64,000 nucleotides of DNA from Pontibacter actiniarum (GTDB lineage Bacteria; Bacteroidota; Bacteroidia; Cytophagales; Hymenobacteraceae): NCBI RefSeq assembly GCF_003585765.1, contig NZ_CP021235.1, forward strand, positions 372,001 to 436,000, read 5' to 3'. Of this stretch, positions 16,945 to 25,193 are shown in pieces. Both the position numbers and the translations under genes were made by a program. Within the stretch, counting starts at the first letter, position 1; each line of letters opens with the position of its first letter. The notes under the pieces were generated by a model that saw nothing but the letters and a program-made list of their open reading frames with translations, was not told the origin of the DNA and searched no databases.

Positions 16945-18054
16945 ATGGCGGAACACATCTTTAAAGACATGCTGGTGCTCGAACTGGCAAGCGTGCTGGC
17001 CGGGCCAAGCGTCGGGCAGTTCTTTGCGGAGCTAGGCGCCCAGGTTCTTAAGGTAGAGAATGCCGCCACCCGCGGCGACGTTACCCGCAACTGGAAGCTT
17101 GCATCCGAACCCTCCGGCACCGACACGCCCGCTTATTTCTGCGCCGCCAACTGGGGCAAAGCCTCCCTGGCCCTGGACCTGACACAGGCCGCGCAACTGC
17201 AGCAACTCTACAGCCTGGTGCAGCAGGCCGATATAGTGATTGCCAGCTACAAGCCCGGCGATGCGGAAAAGCTGCAGGTAGGCTACGATACGCTGAAAAA
17301 CATAAATCCGCGCCTGCTTTATGGGCACATTACCGGCTACGGCCCGCACGATACACGGGCAGGCTACGATGCGGTCGTGCAGGCGGAGAGCGGCTTCATG
17401 TACCTGAACGGGGAGGCAGGCGGCCCGCCGGTAAAGATGCCGGTGGCGCTGATGGACATCCTGACGGCGCACCAGCTGAAAGAGGGGCTGCTGGTGGCGC
17501 TGCTGCAGCGGGAGCGTACCAGGCAGGGGCAACTGGTGCAGGTGTCGCTGCTGCAGGCAGCAGTATCGGCACTGGCAAACCAGGCGACGAACTACCTGGT
17601 GGCAGGGCAGGAGCCGCAGCGGATGGGCTCTGAGCACCCGAATATTGTGCCTTACGGGTCGGTTTACACGGGTCGCTGCGGAAAGCAACTGGTGCTGGCT
17701 ATCGGCGACGACAGGCAGTTTAGCAGGCTCTGTGCCATACTTGGCGCGGAGGAGATGGCCCTTGACCCCAAGTATAAAACGAACGCTGCGCGGGTGCTGC
17801 ACCGGCAGGAGGTAAACGAAAAGCTGCGCCAGTTAATTGGCCGCCACGGGCGGGAGGAGCTGCTGCAGCGCTTGCACGCGCAGCATGTGCCTGCGGGGGC
17901 GGTGCGCACCATCCCGGAGGTTTTCGCGCTCCCCCAGGCGCAGCAGATGCTCCTGCACTGCCAGGGCGCCAGGCCAGGGCTGCGGCAGGTCGCGTTTCAG
18001 CTACAGGGCCAGGAAAATCAGGCGCTTACCCCACCACCGAGCTATCAGGACTAA
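16945..18054 (+). CDS. CaiB/BaiF-type (class III) CoA transferase
   Basis: 369 residues. The N-terminal LVLELASVLAGPSVGQFFAELGAQVLKVE is the family's CoA-binding signature, and LMDILTAHQ holds the catalytic aspartate that forms the acyl-anhydride. GPHDTRAGYDAVVQAESG is also typical. The enzyme moves CoA between carboxylic acids; substrates range from carnitine to oxalate and alpha-methylacyl groups and cannot be named here. No acyl-CoA metabolic partner is adjacent. Confidence 0.88.
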   Translation: MAEHIFKDMLVLELASVLAGPSVGQFFAELGAQVLKVENAATRGDVTRNWKLASEPSGTDTPAYFCAANWGKASLALDLTQAAQLQQLYSLVQQADIVIASYKPGDAEKLQVGYDTLKNINPRLLYGHITGYGPHDTRAGYDAVVQAESGFMYLNGEAGGPPVKMPVALMDILTAHQLKEGLLVALLQRERTRQGQLVQVSLLQAAVSALANQATNYLVAGQEPQRMGSEHPNIVPYGSVYTGRCGKQLVLAIGDDRQFSRLCAILGAEEMALDPKYKTNAARVLHRQEVNEKLRQLIGRHGREELLQRLHAQHVPAGAVRTIPEVFALPQAQQMLLHCQGARPGLRQVAFQLQGQENQALTPPPSYQD

Positions 18055-18298
18055 CGTAACATAAAGGAAAGGCAGGGGTGCGTTGCAGAAGCCCTGCATG
18101 GAAACCCAGCGGAGGGAAAGGCATCGGCGGGCGGTGCGCTGGAGCGGTTGCCGGCTCGGCCCGGGCAAGGGCTGCACAGGCCGGCGCACCCGCCTATGAG
18201 CCTCCTGTAGGTATGGCTGTTTCTCTTCTAAACTAAACAAAGTGTGGCGAAGAGCGGTAAAAACAGAAGCTAAGAAATAAATCAACAGCGCACACAAC

Positions 18299-18979
18299 AT
18301 GGAAGACAGATTAGATGATATCATAAACGGGCTGCATCACAAGTCCAAAACAAAGCAGATCATTTACCGCAATACCAAGGAAACCTTTGAGCGTATGAAG
18401 CTTATTTCGCAGCAGCTGGTGGAGGAGCTGAAGGAGCGGGTTGCGGAGCAGGATGCGGATGTGGAGATGGAGTACCGCAGCATAAGTGAGCATGAGTTTC
18501 AGGTGAAATTCTCCGGCGATTTGTTGGTGTTTGTGATGCACACGAACGTGATCACCTTCCCGGACGACTACGAGATTATGCGCAACCCCTACGTAGAGGA
18601 GGATTTTAGAAGGAGGTTCTTCGGGCATATCATGGCCTACAACTTTATGGCAGACACCGTGAAGTATAACCGCCTGGACGACCCCGGGTACCTGGTGGGG
18701 CGTATGCTGGTGAACATCGAAAATCACTTTTGCGTGGAAGGCGTAAAGCAGCTGGACCTGCCGTTCGAAAAGATAACAGACTTTGCAAACAACAAACTGA
18801 ACGACCGCGTGCTGCGCATTATCGTGGAGAGCGCGATGGTTGCCTCCGTTAACAACGACCTGATGGGGCAGGATGTGAGTGATATTGAGCGCATCACCCT
18901 AAAGCAGAAACTGGAGAACATGCACCTGACCAAGCCGCGCAAGCTGGGCTTCCAGGTCAGCCATGAGCTAACGAACTAA
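18299..18979 (+). CDS. Conserved-looking protein of unknown function
   Basis: 226 residues, no signal peptide or membrane segment. A charged helical N-terminus (about 1-65, rich in Lys/Glu) is followed by an alpha/beta region (SEHEFQVKFSGDLLVFVMHTNVITF) and a helical C-terminal half. I do not recognise a domain. It is preceded by a 244-bp gap and followed directly by a terminator, so it is monocistronic. Codon usage and composition match the neighbours, supporting a real cytoplasmic protein. Confidence 0.75.
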   Translation: MEDRLDDIINGLHHKSKTKQIIYRNTKETFERMKLISQQLVEELKERVAEQDADVEMEYRSISEHEFQVKFSGDLLVFVMHTNVITFPDDYEIMRNPYVEEDFRRRFFGHIMAYNFMADTVKYNRLDDPGYLVGRMLVNIENHFCVEGVKQLDLPFEKITDFANNKLNDRVLRIIVESAMVASVNNDLMGQDVSDIERITLKQKLENMHLTKPRKLGFQVSHELTN

Positions 18980-19005
18980 CCACGATAACCACGAGGGAGA
19001 AGTAT

Positions 19006-19038
19006 AAAAAAGGCCCGGGCAACACCCGGGCCTTTTTT
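19006..19038. terminator. Bidirectional terminator between convergent genes
   Basis: Stem AAAAAGGCCCGGG/CCCGGGCCTTTTTT with a five-base loop, T-tracts on both strands. It ends the 18299 gene (plus) and phhA (minus). Confidence 0.9.
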
Positions 19039-19073
19039 GCTCATCTTTAAACAAAATTTCTTTCAAGATTGGC

Positions 19074-19817
19074 TTAGCACGTCTCCACTGGCTCCTCGCG
19101 CAGCTGCTGAATAGCCTCTTCGATCTGCGGCAGGCTGTGCAGTAGCTGCTCAAAACTCTCAATGCAGAAGTACTGGCTCTGGAAGGTCTCCTTGATGTAA
19201 GAGGTGTCGAGGATGTGCTTGACGTCAAAATCATACTTCACGCTCTCCTCAGAAACCGACAGCTTGCTTTCCCCGACGGACGAAAGGATGCCGGCGCCGT
19301 AAATCTTCGCTTGCTCGCCCGGTTTGCGGAACAGGCCGAACTCAATGGTGTACCAGTAGATGCGCGTCAGGCGGTCTATGATGTCCGGCCTGTCGATGTG
19401 CTGCAGCGCCATTGCCGACAGCCGGGCCAGGAAATCGCAGTAAACCGGAATGGTGAGGAGCGGCACGTGGCCGAACACATCATGGAACATGTCGGGCTCC
19501 TCCAGGTAGTCGAGCTGGTCCATGCGGCGCACCCAAACGGTTGCCGGGAACTGCTTGTTGGCAATCAGCTGGAAGAACAGGGCATCGTCTACAATACCGG
19601 GGGCGGCCACCACCTCAAAGCCGGTGATCGGCTTTATGCGCTGGTTTACCTCCTCAAAGTTCGGGATGCGCTCGCGGGTGAAGCCCACTTTCTGCAGGCC
19701 GTCCATAAACTCTGGGATGGCTTTATCAGGCAGGTTCTCTAGCTGGCGGTCAAACAGGATGGTCCATACGTTATGGTTTTCTGCGGTGTAGGAGCTGTAG
19801 TTCTGTTTCAGGTTCAT
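19074..19817 (-). CDS. phhA: Phenylalanine-4-hydroxylase
   Basis: 247-residue non-heme iron, pterin-dependent monooxygenase that turns phenylalanine into tyrosine. The iron ligands are visible: His112 and His117 in PDMFHDVFGHVP and Glu159 in YWYTIEFGLF. It is the short bacterial form without the regulatory ACT domain. Upstream on the same strand lie a terminator (19869-19894) and a tyrosine-rich leader frame (19958-20047), which suggests that expression is raised when tyrosyl-tRNA is scarce. In that case the enzyme serves tyrosine supply, not only phenylalanine breakdown. No pterin recycling gene is adjacent. Confidence 0.95.
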   Translation of the reverse strand: MNLKQNYSSYTAENHNVWTILFDRQLENLPDKAIPEFMDGLQKVGFTRERIPNFEEVNQRIKPITGFEVVAAPGIVDDALFFQLIANKQFPATVWVRRMDQLDYLEEPDMFHDVFGHVPLLTIPVYCDFLARLSAMALQHIDRPDIIDRLTRIYWYTIEFGLFRKPGEQAKIYGAGILSSVGESKLSVSEESVKYDFDVKHILDTSYIKETFQSQYFCIESFEQLLHSLPQIEEAIQQLREEPVETC

Positions 19818-19868
19818 AGGTTCTGTGGTTGATATTGTCGTTGTTTTTGAATTAGGTGCAAAAAGAAA

Positions 19869-19894
19869 AAAGCAGGGGCTTGAGCCGCTGCTTT
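19869..19894 (-). terminator. Attenuator terminator in the phhA leader
   Basis: On the minus strand AAAGCAGCGGCT pairs with GGCCCCTGCTTT-like sequence (AGCCCCTGCTTT), giving 11 pairs and one mismatch, followed by a U-tract of the form TTTTTTCTTTTT counting the stem's last bases. It sits about 50 nt before the phhA ATG and after the leader stop codon, so it would block phhA transcription unless disrupted. This position, upstream of rather than after a gene, marks it as an attenuator. Confidence 0.8.
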
Positions 19895-19957
19895 GGCAGG
19901 TTCACCGGTGGTGGGAGAGTGTTCTCCGAGTCCTAAAAAATGGGTGTGGTGATTGCC

Positions 19958-20047
19958 TTAGCTGCGGTTGCTGTAATAGCGGTAATAATAGCTGTAATAG
20001 CTATACACGCTCAGGCAATAAGAATAAGAAGTATACAGCAGCGCCAT
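19958..20047 (-). CDS. Tyrosine-rich leader peptide of phhA
   Basis: A 29-codon frame, ATG at 20047 and TAA at 19958-19960, with 11 tyrosine codons (8 TAT, 3 TAC) and no phenylalanine codon. The sequence starts MALLYTSYSYCLSVYS and ends YYSYYYRYYSNRS (overlapping view). The Tyr codons cluster at codons 15-25, just before the stop. An intrinsic terminator and then phhA follow. This is the layout of ribosome-mediated attenuation: ribosomes stalled for tyrosyl-tRNA would prevent the terminator from forming. No Shine-Dalgarno is visible, as is usual in Bacteroidota. Confidence 0.8.
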   Translation of the reverse strand: MALLYTSYSYCLSVYSYYSYYYRYYSNRS

Positions 20048-20198
20048 GCCAAGGGAAGTTGGCAGAGAAAGAGTTGTCGCTATGGCTGCTGGTTTGTGCA
20101 TTCAGATTCTGTGTACTGCAATAATGCAAACTTCTGGTTTAAACGCAAACTTTATTTTATGGTTTTGCCGTGCGGCACTGGAAGCCGGTAGGGCCCTT
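20048..20198 (-). promoter_or_regulatory. Promoter region of the phhA leader
   Basis: AT-rich DNA at about 20115-20160. Two minus-strand motifs, AAAGTTTG and GAAGTTTG, each miss only the first base of TAnnTTTG. A transcript starting there would include the whole leader. The exact start cannot be fixed by eye. Confidence 0.35.
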
Positions 20199-20236
20199 AA
20201 CCACAAAAGGCACCGCATGCGGCGCCTTTTGTGGTT
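20199..20236. terminator. Terminator hairpin after uup
   Basis: Stem AACCACAAAAGGC/GCCTTTTGTGGTT (13 bp) with an inner CCG/CGG extension. It lies 19 bp past the uup stop codon and upstream of the phhA leader, isolating the two transcripts. Confidence 0.75.
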
Positions 20237-20254
20237 TTAAAGTATGGTTTAGGG

Positions 20255-22132
20255 CTACATGAGCTCGGCCAGCTCGAGCCAGCGGAACTCTTTTTCCTCT
20301 AACTGCTCGTTGATGCGCTCGAGTTCTTTGGCCAGGGCCGTCAGCTCCTCGTGGTCTGTCAGGGTGTTGCTGTTCATGGTTTCGATGATCTCGCTTTTGC
20401 GGGTCTCCATCTGCTCGATCTCCTGCTCCAGGCGCTCGTACTCCTTTTTCTCATTAAATGTGGCTTTGCGCTTGGCGTTTGGCTGCTCCTGCTTTTTTTC
20501 AACGACTGGTGCGGGGGCGGCTTTGGCTTCTTCCTGCTGTAGCTTTTCCTGCTCTTTCTGCCACTCGCGGTAGTCGGTGTAGTTGCCCGGGAAGTTGCGT
20601 ATCCGGCCTTCGCCCTCAAACACGAACAGGTGCTCTACCAGCCTGTCCATAAAGTAGCGGTCGTGGCTGACAATGATCAGGCAGCCCCCAAAGTTCAGCA
20701 GGAAGTCCTCGAGTATGTTCAGCGTAATGATGTCGAGGTCGTTGGTGGGCTCATCCAGGATCAGGAAGTTCGGGTTCTTGATGAGTACGCGCAGCAGCTG
20801 CAGGCGGCGCTTCTCCCCACCGCTCAGCTTGCTTACAAACGTGTACTGCTGTGGCGGCGCAAACTGGAAGTGCTGGAGGAACTGGCTCGCCGTGATCACC
20901 TCGCCGTTGGCCATCTCCACTACTTCGGCTATTTCCTTCACGATATCGATCACGCGCTGGTCCTCCTTGTACACCAGCTCATCCTGTGTGTAGTAGCCAA
21001 AAACGGTGGTCTGGCCGGCTTCTATCGTGCCCGCATCCGGCTGCAGCTTGCCCGTCAGCATATTCAGGAACGTGGATTTGCCGGCTCCGTTAGGGCCAAC
21101 GATACCAATGCGGTCCTTCTTTTTGAATATATAGCTGAAGTCATCCACGATCTTCTTCTCCCCAAAGGATTTCGAAATATGGTCGACTTCGATGATCTTG
21201 CCCCCCTGGCGCGTGGTCTTTACCGACAGCTCCAGCTGCGGGCCGCTGGTTTTTTTGGCCGCCTTCTCCTTCAGGTCCTCAAAGGCGTCTACTCTGTACT
21301 TGGCCTTGGTGCCGCGTGCTTTTGGCATCCTGCGGATCCACTCCAGCTCCTTGCGCATCAGGTTGCGGGCCTTTTCGGTTTCGGCGGCGGCAGACATTTC
21401 GCGCTCCGCTTTTTTCTCCAGAAAGTAACTGTAGTTGCCTTTGTAAGTATAAATCTCGCCGTTGTCGAGCTCTGCGATCTCGTTGGCCACTTTGTCCAGG
21501 AAGTAGCGGTCGTGGGTAACCATCAGCAGCGTGGTGTTCTGTGTGCTCAGCATCCCCTCCAGCCACTCAATCGTGTCCAGGTCCAGGTGGTTGGTAGGCT
21601 CGTCAAGGATCAGCATTTCGGGCTCCTCTATCAGTACACGGGCCATGGCCACCCGCTTGCGCTGCCCACCGGAGAGCTTCTTGATCTGCACATCCAGGTT
21701 GTTGATGCCCAGCTTGGAGAGGACCTGCTTTACCTTGACCTCAAAGTCCCAGGCCTGCAGCTCGTCCATGCGCTCCATCAGCTGCTGCATCTTTTCGGCG
21801 CTGGTGTTCGGGTTGGCGATGGCCGCCTCGTAGGCCTTTATCAGCTCCAGCGTCTCGTTCTGCATAGAGAAGATCGTCTGCTGTACCGTCAGTTCCTCGT
21901 CGAACTCCGGGTTTTGGCCCAGGTAGCCGATGCGCACCTCCTTGCGAACGCTTACGCTGCCTTCATCAGGCGGCAACTTGCCTGCCAATACGTTGAGCAG
22001 GGTGGTTTTGCCGGAGCCGTTTACGCCCACCAGCACCACGCGCTGCCCCTGGCTGATGCCAAAGTTAAGGTTCTTGAAAAGCCAGCGGTCGCCGAAACTC
22101 TTGGATATGTTTTCTGCTGATAGATAATTCAT
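20255..22132 (-). CDS. uup: ABC-F ATPase, Uup type
   Basis: 625 residues with two ABC domains and no membrane segment. Walker A motifs are GVNGSGKT (36-43) and GPNGAGKS; signature motifs are LSGGQRKRVAMA and LSGGEKRRLQLL; the Walker B pairs read LILDEPTNHLDL and LILDEPTNDLDI. An inter-domain linker and a C-terminal coiled coil (about 545-620, Glu/Lys-rich) match Uup. ABC-F proteins act on ribosomes; Uup has also been tied to DNA branch handling and transposon excision. The start is firm. Confidence 0.92.
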   Translation of the reverse strand: MNYLSAENISKSFGDRWLFKNLNFGISQGQRVVLVGVNGSGKTTLLNVLAGKLPPDEGSVSVRKEVRIGYLGQNPEFDEELTVQQTIFSMQNETLELIKAYEAAIANPNTSAEKMQQLMERMDELQAWDFEVKVKQVLSKLGINNLDVQIKKLSGGQRKRVAMARVLIEEPEMLILDEPTNHLDLDTIEWLEGMLSTQNTTLLMVTHDRYFLDKVANEIAELDNGEIYTYKGNYSYFLEKKAEREMSAAAETEKARNLMRKELEWIRRMPKARGTKAKYRVDAFEDLKEKAAKKTSGPQLELSVKTTRQGGKIIEVDHISKSFGEKKIVDDFSYIFKKKDRIGIVGPNGAGKSTFLNMLTGKLQPDAGTIEAGQTTVFGYYTQDELVYKEDQRVIDIVKEIAEVVEMANGEVITASQFLQHFQFAPPQQYTFVSKLSGGEKRRLQLLRVLIKNPNFLILDEPTNDLDIITLNILEDFLLNFGGCLIIVSHDRYFMDRLVEHLFVFEGEGRIRNFPGNYTDYREWQKEQEKLQQEEAKAAPAPVVEKKQEQPNAKRKATFNEKKEYERLEQEIEQMETRKSEIIETMNSNTLTDHEELTALAKELERINEQLEEKEFRWLELAELM

Positions 22133-22215
22133 AAGGCAAAGTTAGCGATGTGCCGACACAAAAGATAGCTGCCGGCCATAAAACAGCGGGTAACCTGGGG
22201 CTGCGGGTACAAAAA

Positions 22216-22239
22216 AGGCCGGCCCTGCGGGGCCAGCCT
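22216..22239 (-). terminator. Terminator after the SPW-repeat gene
   Basis: Stem AGGC-GGCCC/GGGCC-GCCT with one mismatch and a four-base loop; on the minus strand it is followed by TTTTTT. It begins 30 bp after the SPW-gene stop. Confidence 0.75.
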
Positions 22240-22268
22240 CTCTGTTGCGTGTGGTTAAGACTTGTTTT

Positions 22269-22658
22269 CTAGTGCATGGTGCTTTCGGTGGCGTGTCGGG
22301 TGCGGTACGATTCGCTCGGCACGCGGTGCGTGGTCAGCGAGGCCAGTATAGAGAATATACCACCAATCAGGTGTGGCATAAAGACACGCTCATCAAAGTT
22401 AAACATCCACGGCGACAGCGCGAGAATCACACCGAGTCCGAAGTCAAGCATCAGGTGTGTTTTCATCGGAATCTTATGAATGACACCGACCTCGTAGTCT
22501 GTGGATGCCGCCTGTAAGAGTACAATAATACCTGCAATCACCATGGTCCAGGTTGCCCAGCTTACGTCTGAGAAATCAAACAGCCAGGGGGCAATTATAA
22601 ACACCAGGCCTACAACATAATCTATAATCCCGTGAAATCGGGTTGGGATAAATCTCAT
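22269..22658 (-). CDS. SPW-repeat membrane protein
   Basis: 129 residues with four hydrophobic segments arranged as two similar halves, each containing the SPW-like turn (IAPWLFDF and LSPWMFNF). Halves start near residues 8 and 66 (HGIIDYVVGL and HLMLDFGLGV). The function of this family is unknown. The ATG is preceded by AAAGGAGG with an 8-base spacing, a full Shine-Dalgarno that is rare in this genome and implies strong translation. It lies downstream of the RDD gene on the same strand with an 89-bp gap. Confidence 0.85.
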   Translation of the reverse strand: MRFIPTRFHGIIDYVVGLVFIIAPWLFDFSDVSWATWTMVIAGIIVLLQAASTDYEVGVIHKIPMKTHLMLDFGLGVILALSPWMFNFDERVFMPHLIGGIFSILASLTTHRVPSESYRTRHATESTMH

Positions 22659-22747
22659 AATAATCCTCCTTTCGTCTTTGGTTCAGACTTTTGTATACGC
22701 AAGAAGGTATGCAGAGGGAGGAAACAGTACAATTTTTTAGTGAATGG

Positions 22748-23260
22748 TTAGTCTGTAACGACCAAGGTGCGCGCCAGGTAATCGTGCAGCATCTGATGCC
22801 GGCGGGACGTTAGCATCAGCAGGAAGCCCAGGGCCAGCGGAACAGCCGACACCAGCTTGGAGAAATAACGCAGGTTTGCCTGTGCAAAAGAGATGCGCTT
22901 GCCGCGGAGGTCGGTCACCTTGAGGCCGTGGGTAAACTTACCGATCGTGGCCTGTTTCTGCGACGACTCCAGCAGGGTATAGTAAGCCCAGTGGATGATA
23001 GGGAAGTAGGGGTTCAGGAAGAGCATTTTTACGGCCACCAGCATTTCGGACAGGCTAAAGCTGTCCTGCGAGAGGTCTTTCCAGGTGTAGAGTTGCTCCG
23101 GTGTTGAGCTTAACCCGTACAATATAAACGTGTAAGAGAACACGAGCAGCGTGGTGTCTACCAGGAAAGAAACAAAACGGATAGACAGGCTGCCGTACAG
23201 GGCCGATCGCTTGATGGTAGGGGCGTTGGGTAGGGTATAAGCTGTTTGCATGGGTAACAT
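22748..23260 (-). CDS. RDD-family membrane protein
   Basis: 170 residues. The RDD signature is seen in the first helix region (ALYGSLSIRFVSFLVDTTLLVF), in which Arg and Asp flank hydrophobic residues. Three to four membrane segments follow, with the family-typical end RRHQMLHDYLARTLVV. Some RDD proteins act as Na+/H+ antiporters; most are uncharacterised. Start at 23260 (MLPMQTAY) or the Met three codons later. It faces murI across a 350-bp control region. Confidence 0.82.
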   Translation of the reverse strand: MLPMQTAYTLPNAPTIKRSALYGSLSIRFVSFLVDTTLLVFSYTFILYGLSSTPEQLYTWKDLSQDSFSLSEMLVAVKMLFLNPYFPIIHWAYYTLLESSQKQATIGKFTHGLKVTDLRGKRISFAQANLRYFSKLVSAVPLALGFLLMLTSRRHQMLHDYLARTLVVTD

Positions 23261-23610
23261 TTTAAGGGTAAAGCAGCAGTAAACAGCTTGTTTACACTGG
23301 AAAGGTAAGTGCGAAAGAGCTCACCAGAAAACAAGTACGTTTTACACCATCTGTAAAGACCTTTGCCAAGGTTTAGCTTCCGGGTGAAAGCTAAGTGTGG
23401 AGCGTTGAGGTTATAAAAATAGCTATTTGTTTTAAACCAACAAATACTTTGATATAATTAATTTACAGCCTCTTGTTGTATAAATAACTTTGTTAAGGAT
23501 GTAACTTTTTATTGAAATGATTAATTCGAAAAGGTTACAAAATATGGTGAATGGCCTAAATAGGAGGGCGAAAGTATGATTTGGCCTGCTTTTCGTTAAT
23601 TTCGCTTATT
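23261..23610. other. Gap with the murI promoter
   Basis: 350 bp of AT-rich intergenic DNA between divergent genes. Apart from the promoter at 23462-23492 I see nothing I can name. Confidence 0.5.
23462..23492 (+). promoter_or_regulatory. Promoter upstream of murI
   Basis: TTTA, exactly 19 bases, then TAACTTTG. This is one base short of the Bacteroidota consensus TTTG-N19-TAnnTTTG. The predicted start near 23499 gives a leader of about 110 nt for murI. Confidence 0.65.
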
Positions 23611-24426
23611 ATGACTCAGGAAAAGAAGGATAGACCCATTGGGGTTTTTGATAGCGGCATTGGTGGGCTTACTGTGGCTCAGGCAATTATAAACGTGCTG
23701 CCCAACGAGCGCATCGTGTATTTCGGCGACACGGCTCACCTGCCCTACGGCGACAAGTCTACGGCGGCGATACAAGCCTACGCGGTAAAGATATGCGACC
23801 TGCTGATCCGGCAGAACTGCAAGGTTATTCTGATTGCCTGTAACTCGGCCTCGGCGGCGGCCTACGAGCTGGTTAAAGAGTACGTGGGCAGCAAAGCCAA
23901 AGTGCTCAATGTAATCGACCCGACAGTGCACTACATCGGGCAGGCCTACGCCCAAAAAACCGTCGGCCTTATCGGCACAAAGCAGACGGTGAACTCCAAC
24001 GTTTACCGCAAGAAGGTCGACGAGCTGGACCGGGGTGTTGAGCTGCGGTCTCTGGCCACGCCCTTGCTGGCGGCCATGATAGAGGAGGGCTTTTTCAACG
24101 ATTCCATCTCGGAGAGTGTGATTCACACCTACCTCTCAGACCCGCAACTGCGCCACATCGAGGCGCTCATACTGGGTTGCACGCATTACCCGCTCATCAA
24201 AAAGCAGATTGAGGGCTACTACGAGGGCAAAGTGGATGTGCTCGATGCCAGCCAGATTGTGGCCCAGTATGTGAAGGCTTACCTGGAGGAGCACAATCTG
24301 GCGGCCGACAAGCCTTCCGGCGACCACACGTTCTATGTGTCTGACTTTACCCGCTCGTTTGAAGAAAGCACCCGTATCTTCTTTAAGCGAAAGGTAAACT
24401 TGGAGCACTACCCGCTGTGGGAGTAG
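23611..24426 (+). CDS. murI: Glutamate racemase
   Basis: 271 residues; makes D-glutamate for peptidoglycan. The signature GVFDSGIGGLTV is at 11-22, and the two catalytic cysteines are Cys77 (ACNSASA) and Cys190 (LGCTHYPLI). I use the ATG at 23611; an in-frame TTG at 23581 would add ten residues that do not fit the family. Confidence 0.95.
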   Translation: MTQEKKDRPIGVFDSGIGGLTVAQAIINVLPNERIVYFGDTAHLPYGDKSTAAIQAYAVKICDLLIRQNCKVILIACNSASAAAYELVKEYVGSKAKVLNVIDPTVHYIGQAYAQKTVGLIGTKQTVNSNVYRKKVDELDRGVELRSLATPLLAAMIEEGFFNDSISESVIHTYLSDPQLRHIEALILGCTHYPLIKKQIEGYYEGKVDVLDASQIVAQYVKAYLEEHNLAADKPSGDHTFYVSDFTRSFEESTRIFFKRKVNLEHYPLWE

Positions 24427-24632
24427 GTGGCGCGTAGCATTGGCTGCGCGTTATAAATGATGAACGAAGAGTAAGAGTTGGAGCAGGCCATGTAAACGCC
24501 CCTGCTGAGCATGGGGGAATAAAAGGTGCGCGCTACCTAATAGGACTGTTGAAAGTATAAGCGGGGCTCTGTTTTACACGCCTAGTTCCCCGTAAAAAGC
24601 GTATCTTTAAGCTACACGCAAGTATCATCCCG

Positions 24633-25178
24633 ATGAAGAAAAAATACCTGACCATAGGAGACCTGAAGCGAAATGCTTTTATCGTGGCGGCGGCAGCCTG
24701 TATGGGCCTTAGCGCCTGTGGCTCCAACCGCAATGAAGAATGGAATGCCGGAGAAGAGGTGGCCGTGCCCGACGGCATTATCACAGAACTGACGGAGGAA
24801 GCGCCGGACCAGTGGAAAATAACCGATGAGCAGACCACGACACCGGGCCAGAGCATGGCCATACTGAAGTACAACGATGGCCGCGTGGACACGCTGAAGG
24901 GCCTGGAACTGGAAAACCAGATGAAGGCATTGGCCAATAACCAGCAGCAGTACCAGCAGGGCGGTTTTGGCATGGGCAATGTGCTTTGGTGGAGCGCCCT
25001 TGGCTATATGGCTGGCCGTAACATGGCACCGCGCGCAGGCTATTATGCCAACCCGGGCCTGATGAACAATACCAGCGCCTGGCGACAGAACGTACAAACC
25101 TACCGCCAGCGTGCCACCGCACCAAGGTCTGGCCGCAGCGGTTTTTTCAGAGGTCGAAGCGGAGGAGCGGGAGCCTAA
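24633..25178 (+). CDS. UPF0323-like lipoprotein
   Basis: 181 residues. The signal sequence ends in lipobox GLSAC (Cys29). A beta-like region (about 45-95) is followed by a Gln-rich linker and a Gly/aromatic-rich hydrophobic stretch (GGFGMGNVLWWSALGYMAGRN), then a tail rich in Arg, Ser and Gly ending GRSGGAGA. This layout resembles UPF0323 lipoproteins of epsilonproteobacteria and YgiB-like proteins, which also sit beside a glutathionylspermidine-synthase-like gene. That gene follows here after 15 bp. The lipoprotein may be a substrate or partner of the ligase; this is inference. Confidence 0.7.
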   Translation: MKKKYLTIGDLKRNAFIVAAAACMGLSACGSNRNEEWNAGEEVAVPDGIITELTEEAPDQWKITDEQTTTPGQSMAILKYNDGRVDTLKGLELENQMKALANNQQQYQQGGFGMGNVLWWSALGYMAGRNMAPRAGYYANPGLMNNTSAWRQNVQTYRQRATAPRSGRSGFFRGRSGGAGA

Positions 25179-25193
25179 AACCTGATTGTATTC

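Noticed and set aside
19825..20124. Plus-strand open frames over the phhA leader (including a hydrophobic one from 19940)
   Set aside because: They are the antisense of the tyrosine-codon run; the minus-strand reading explains the sequence and fits its position before phhA.
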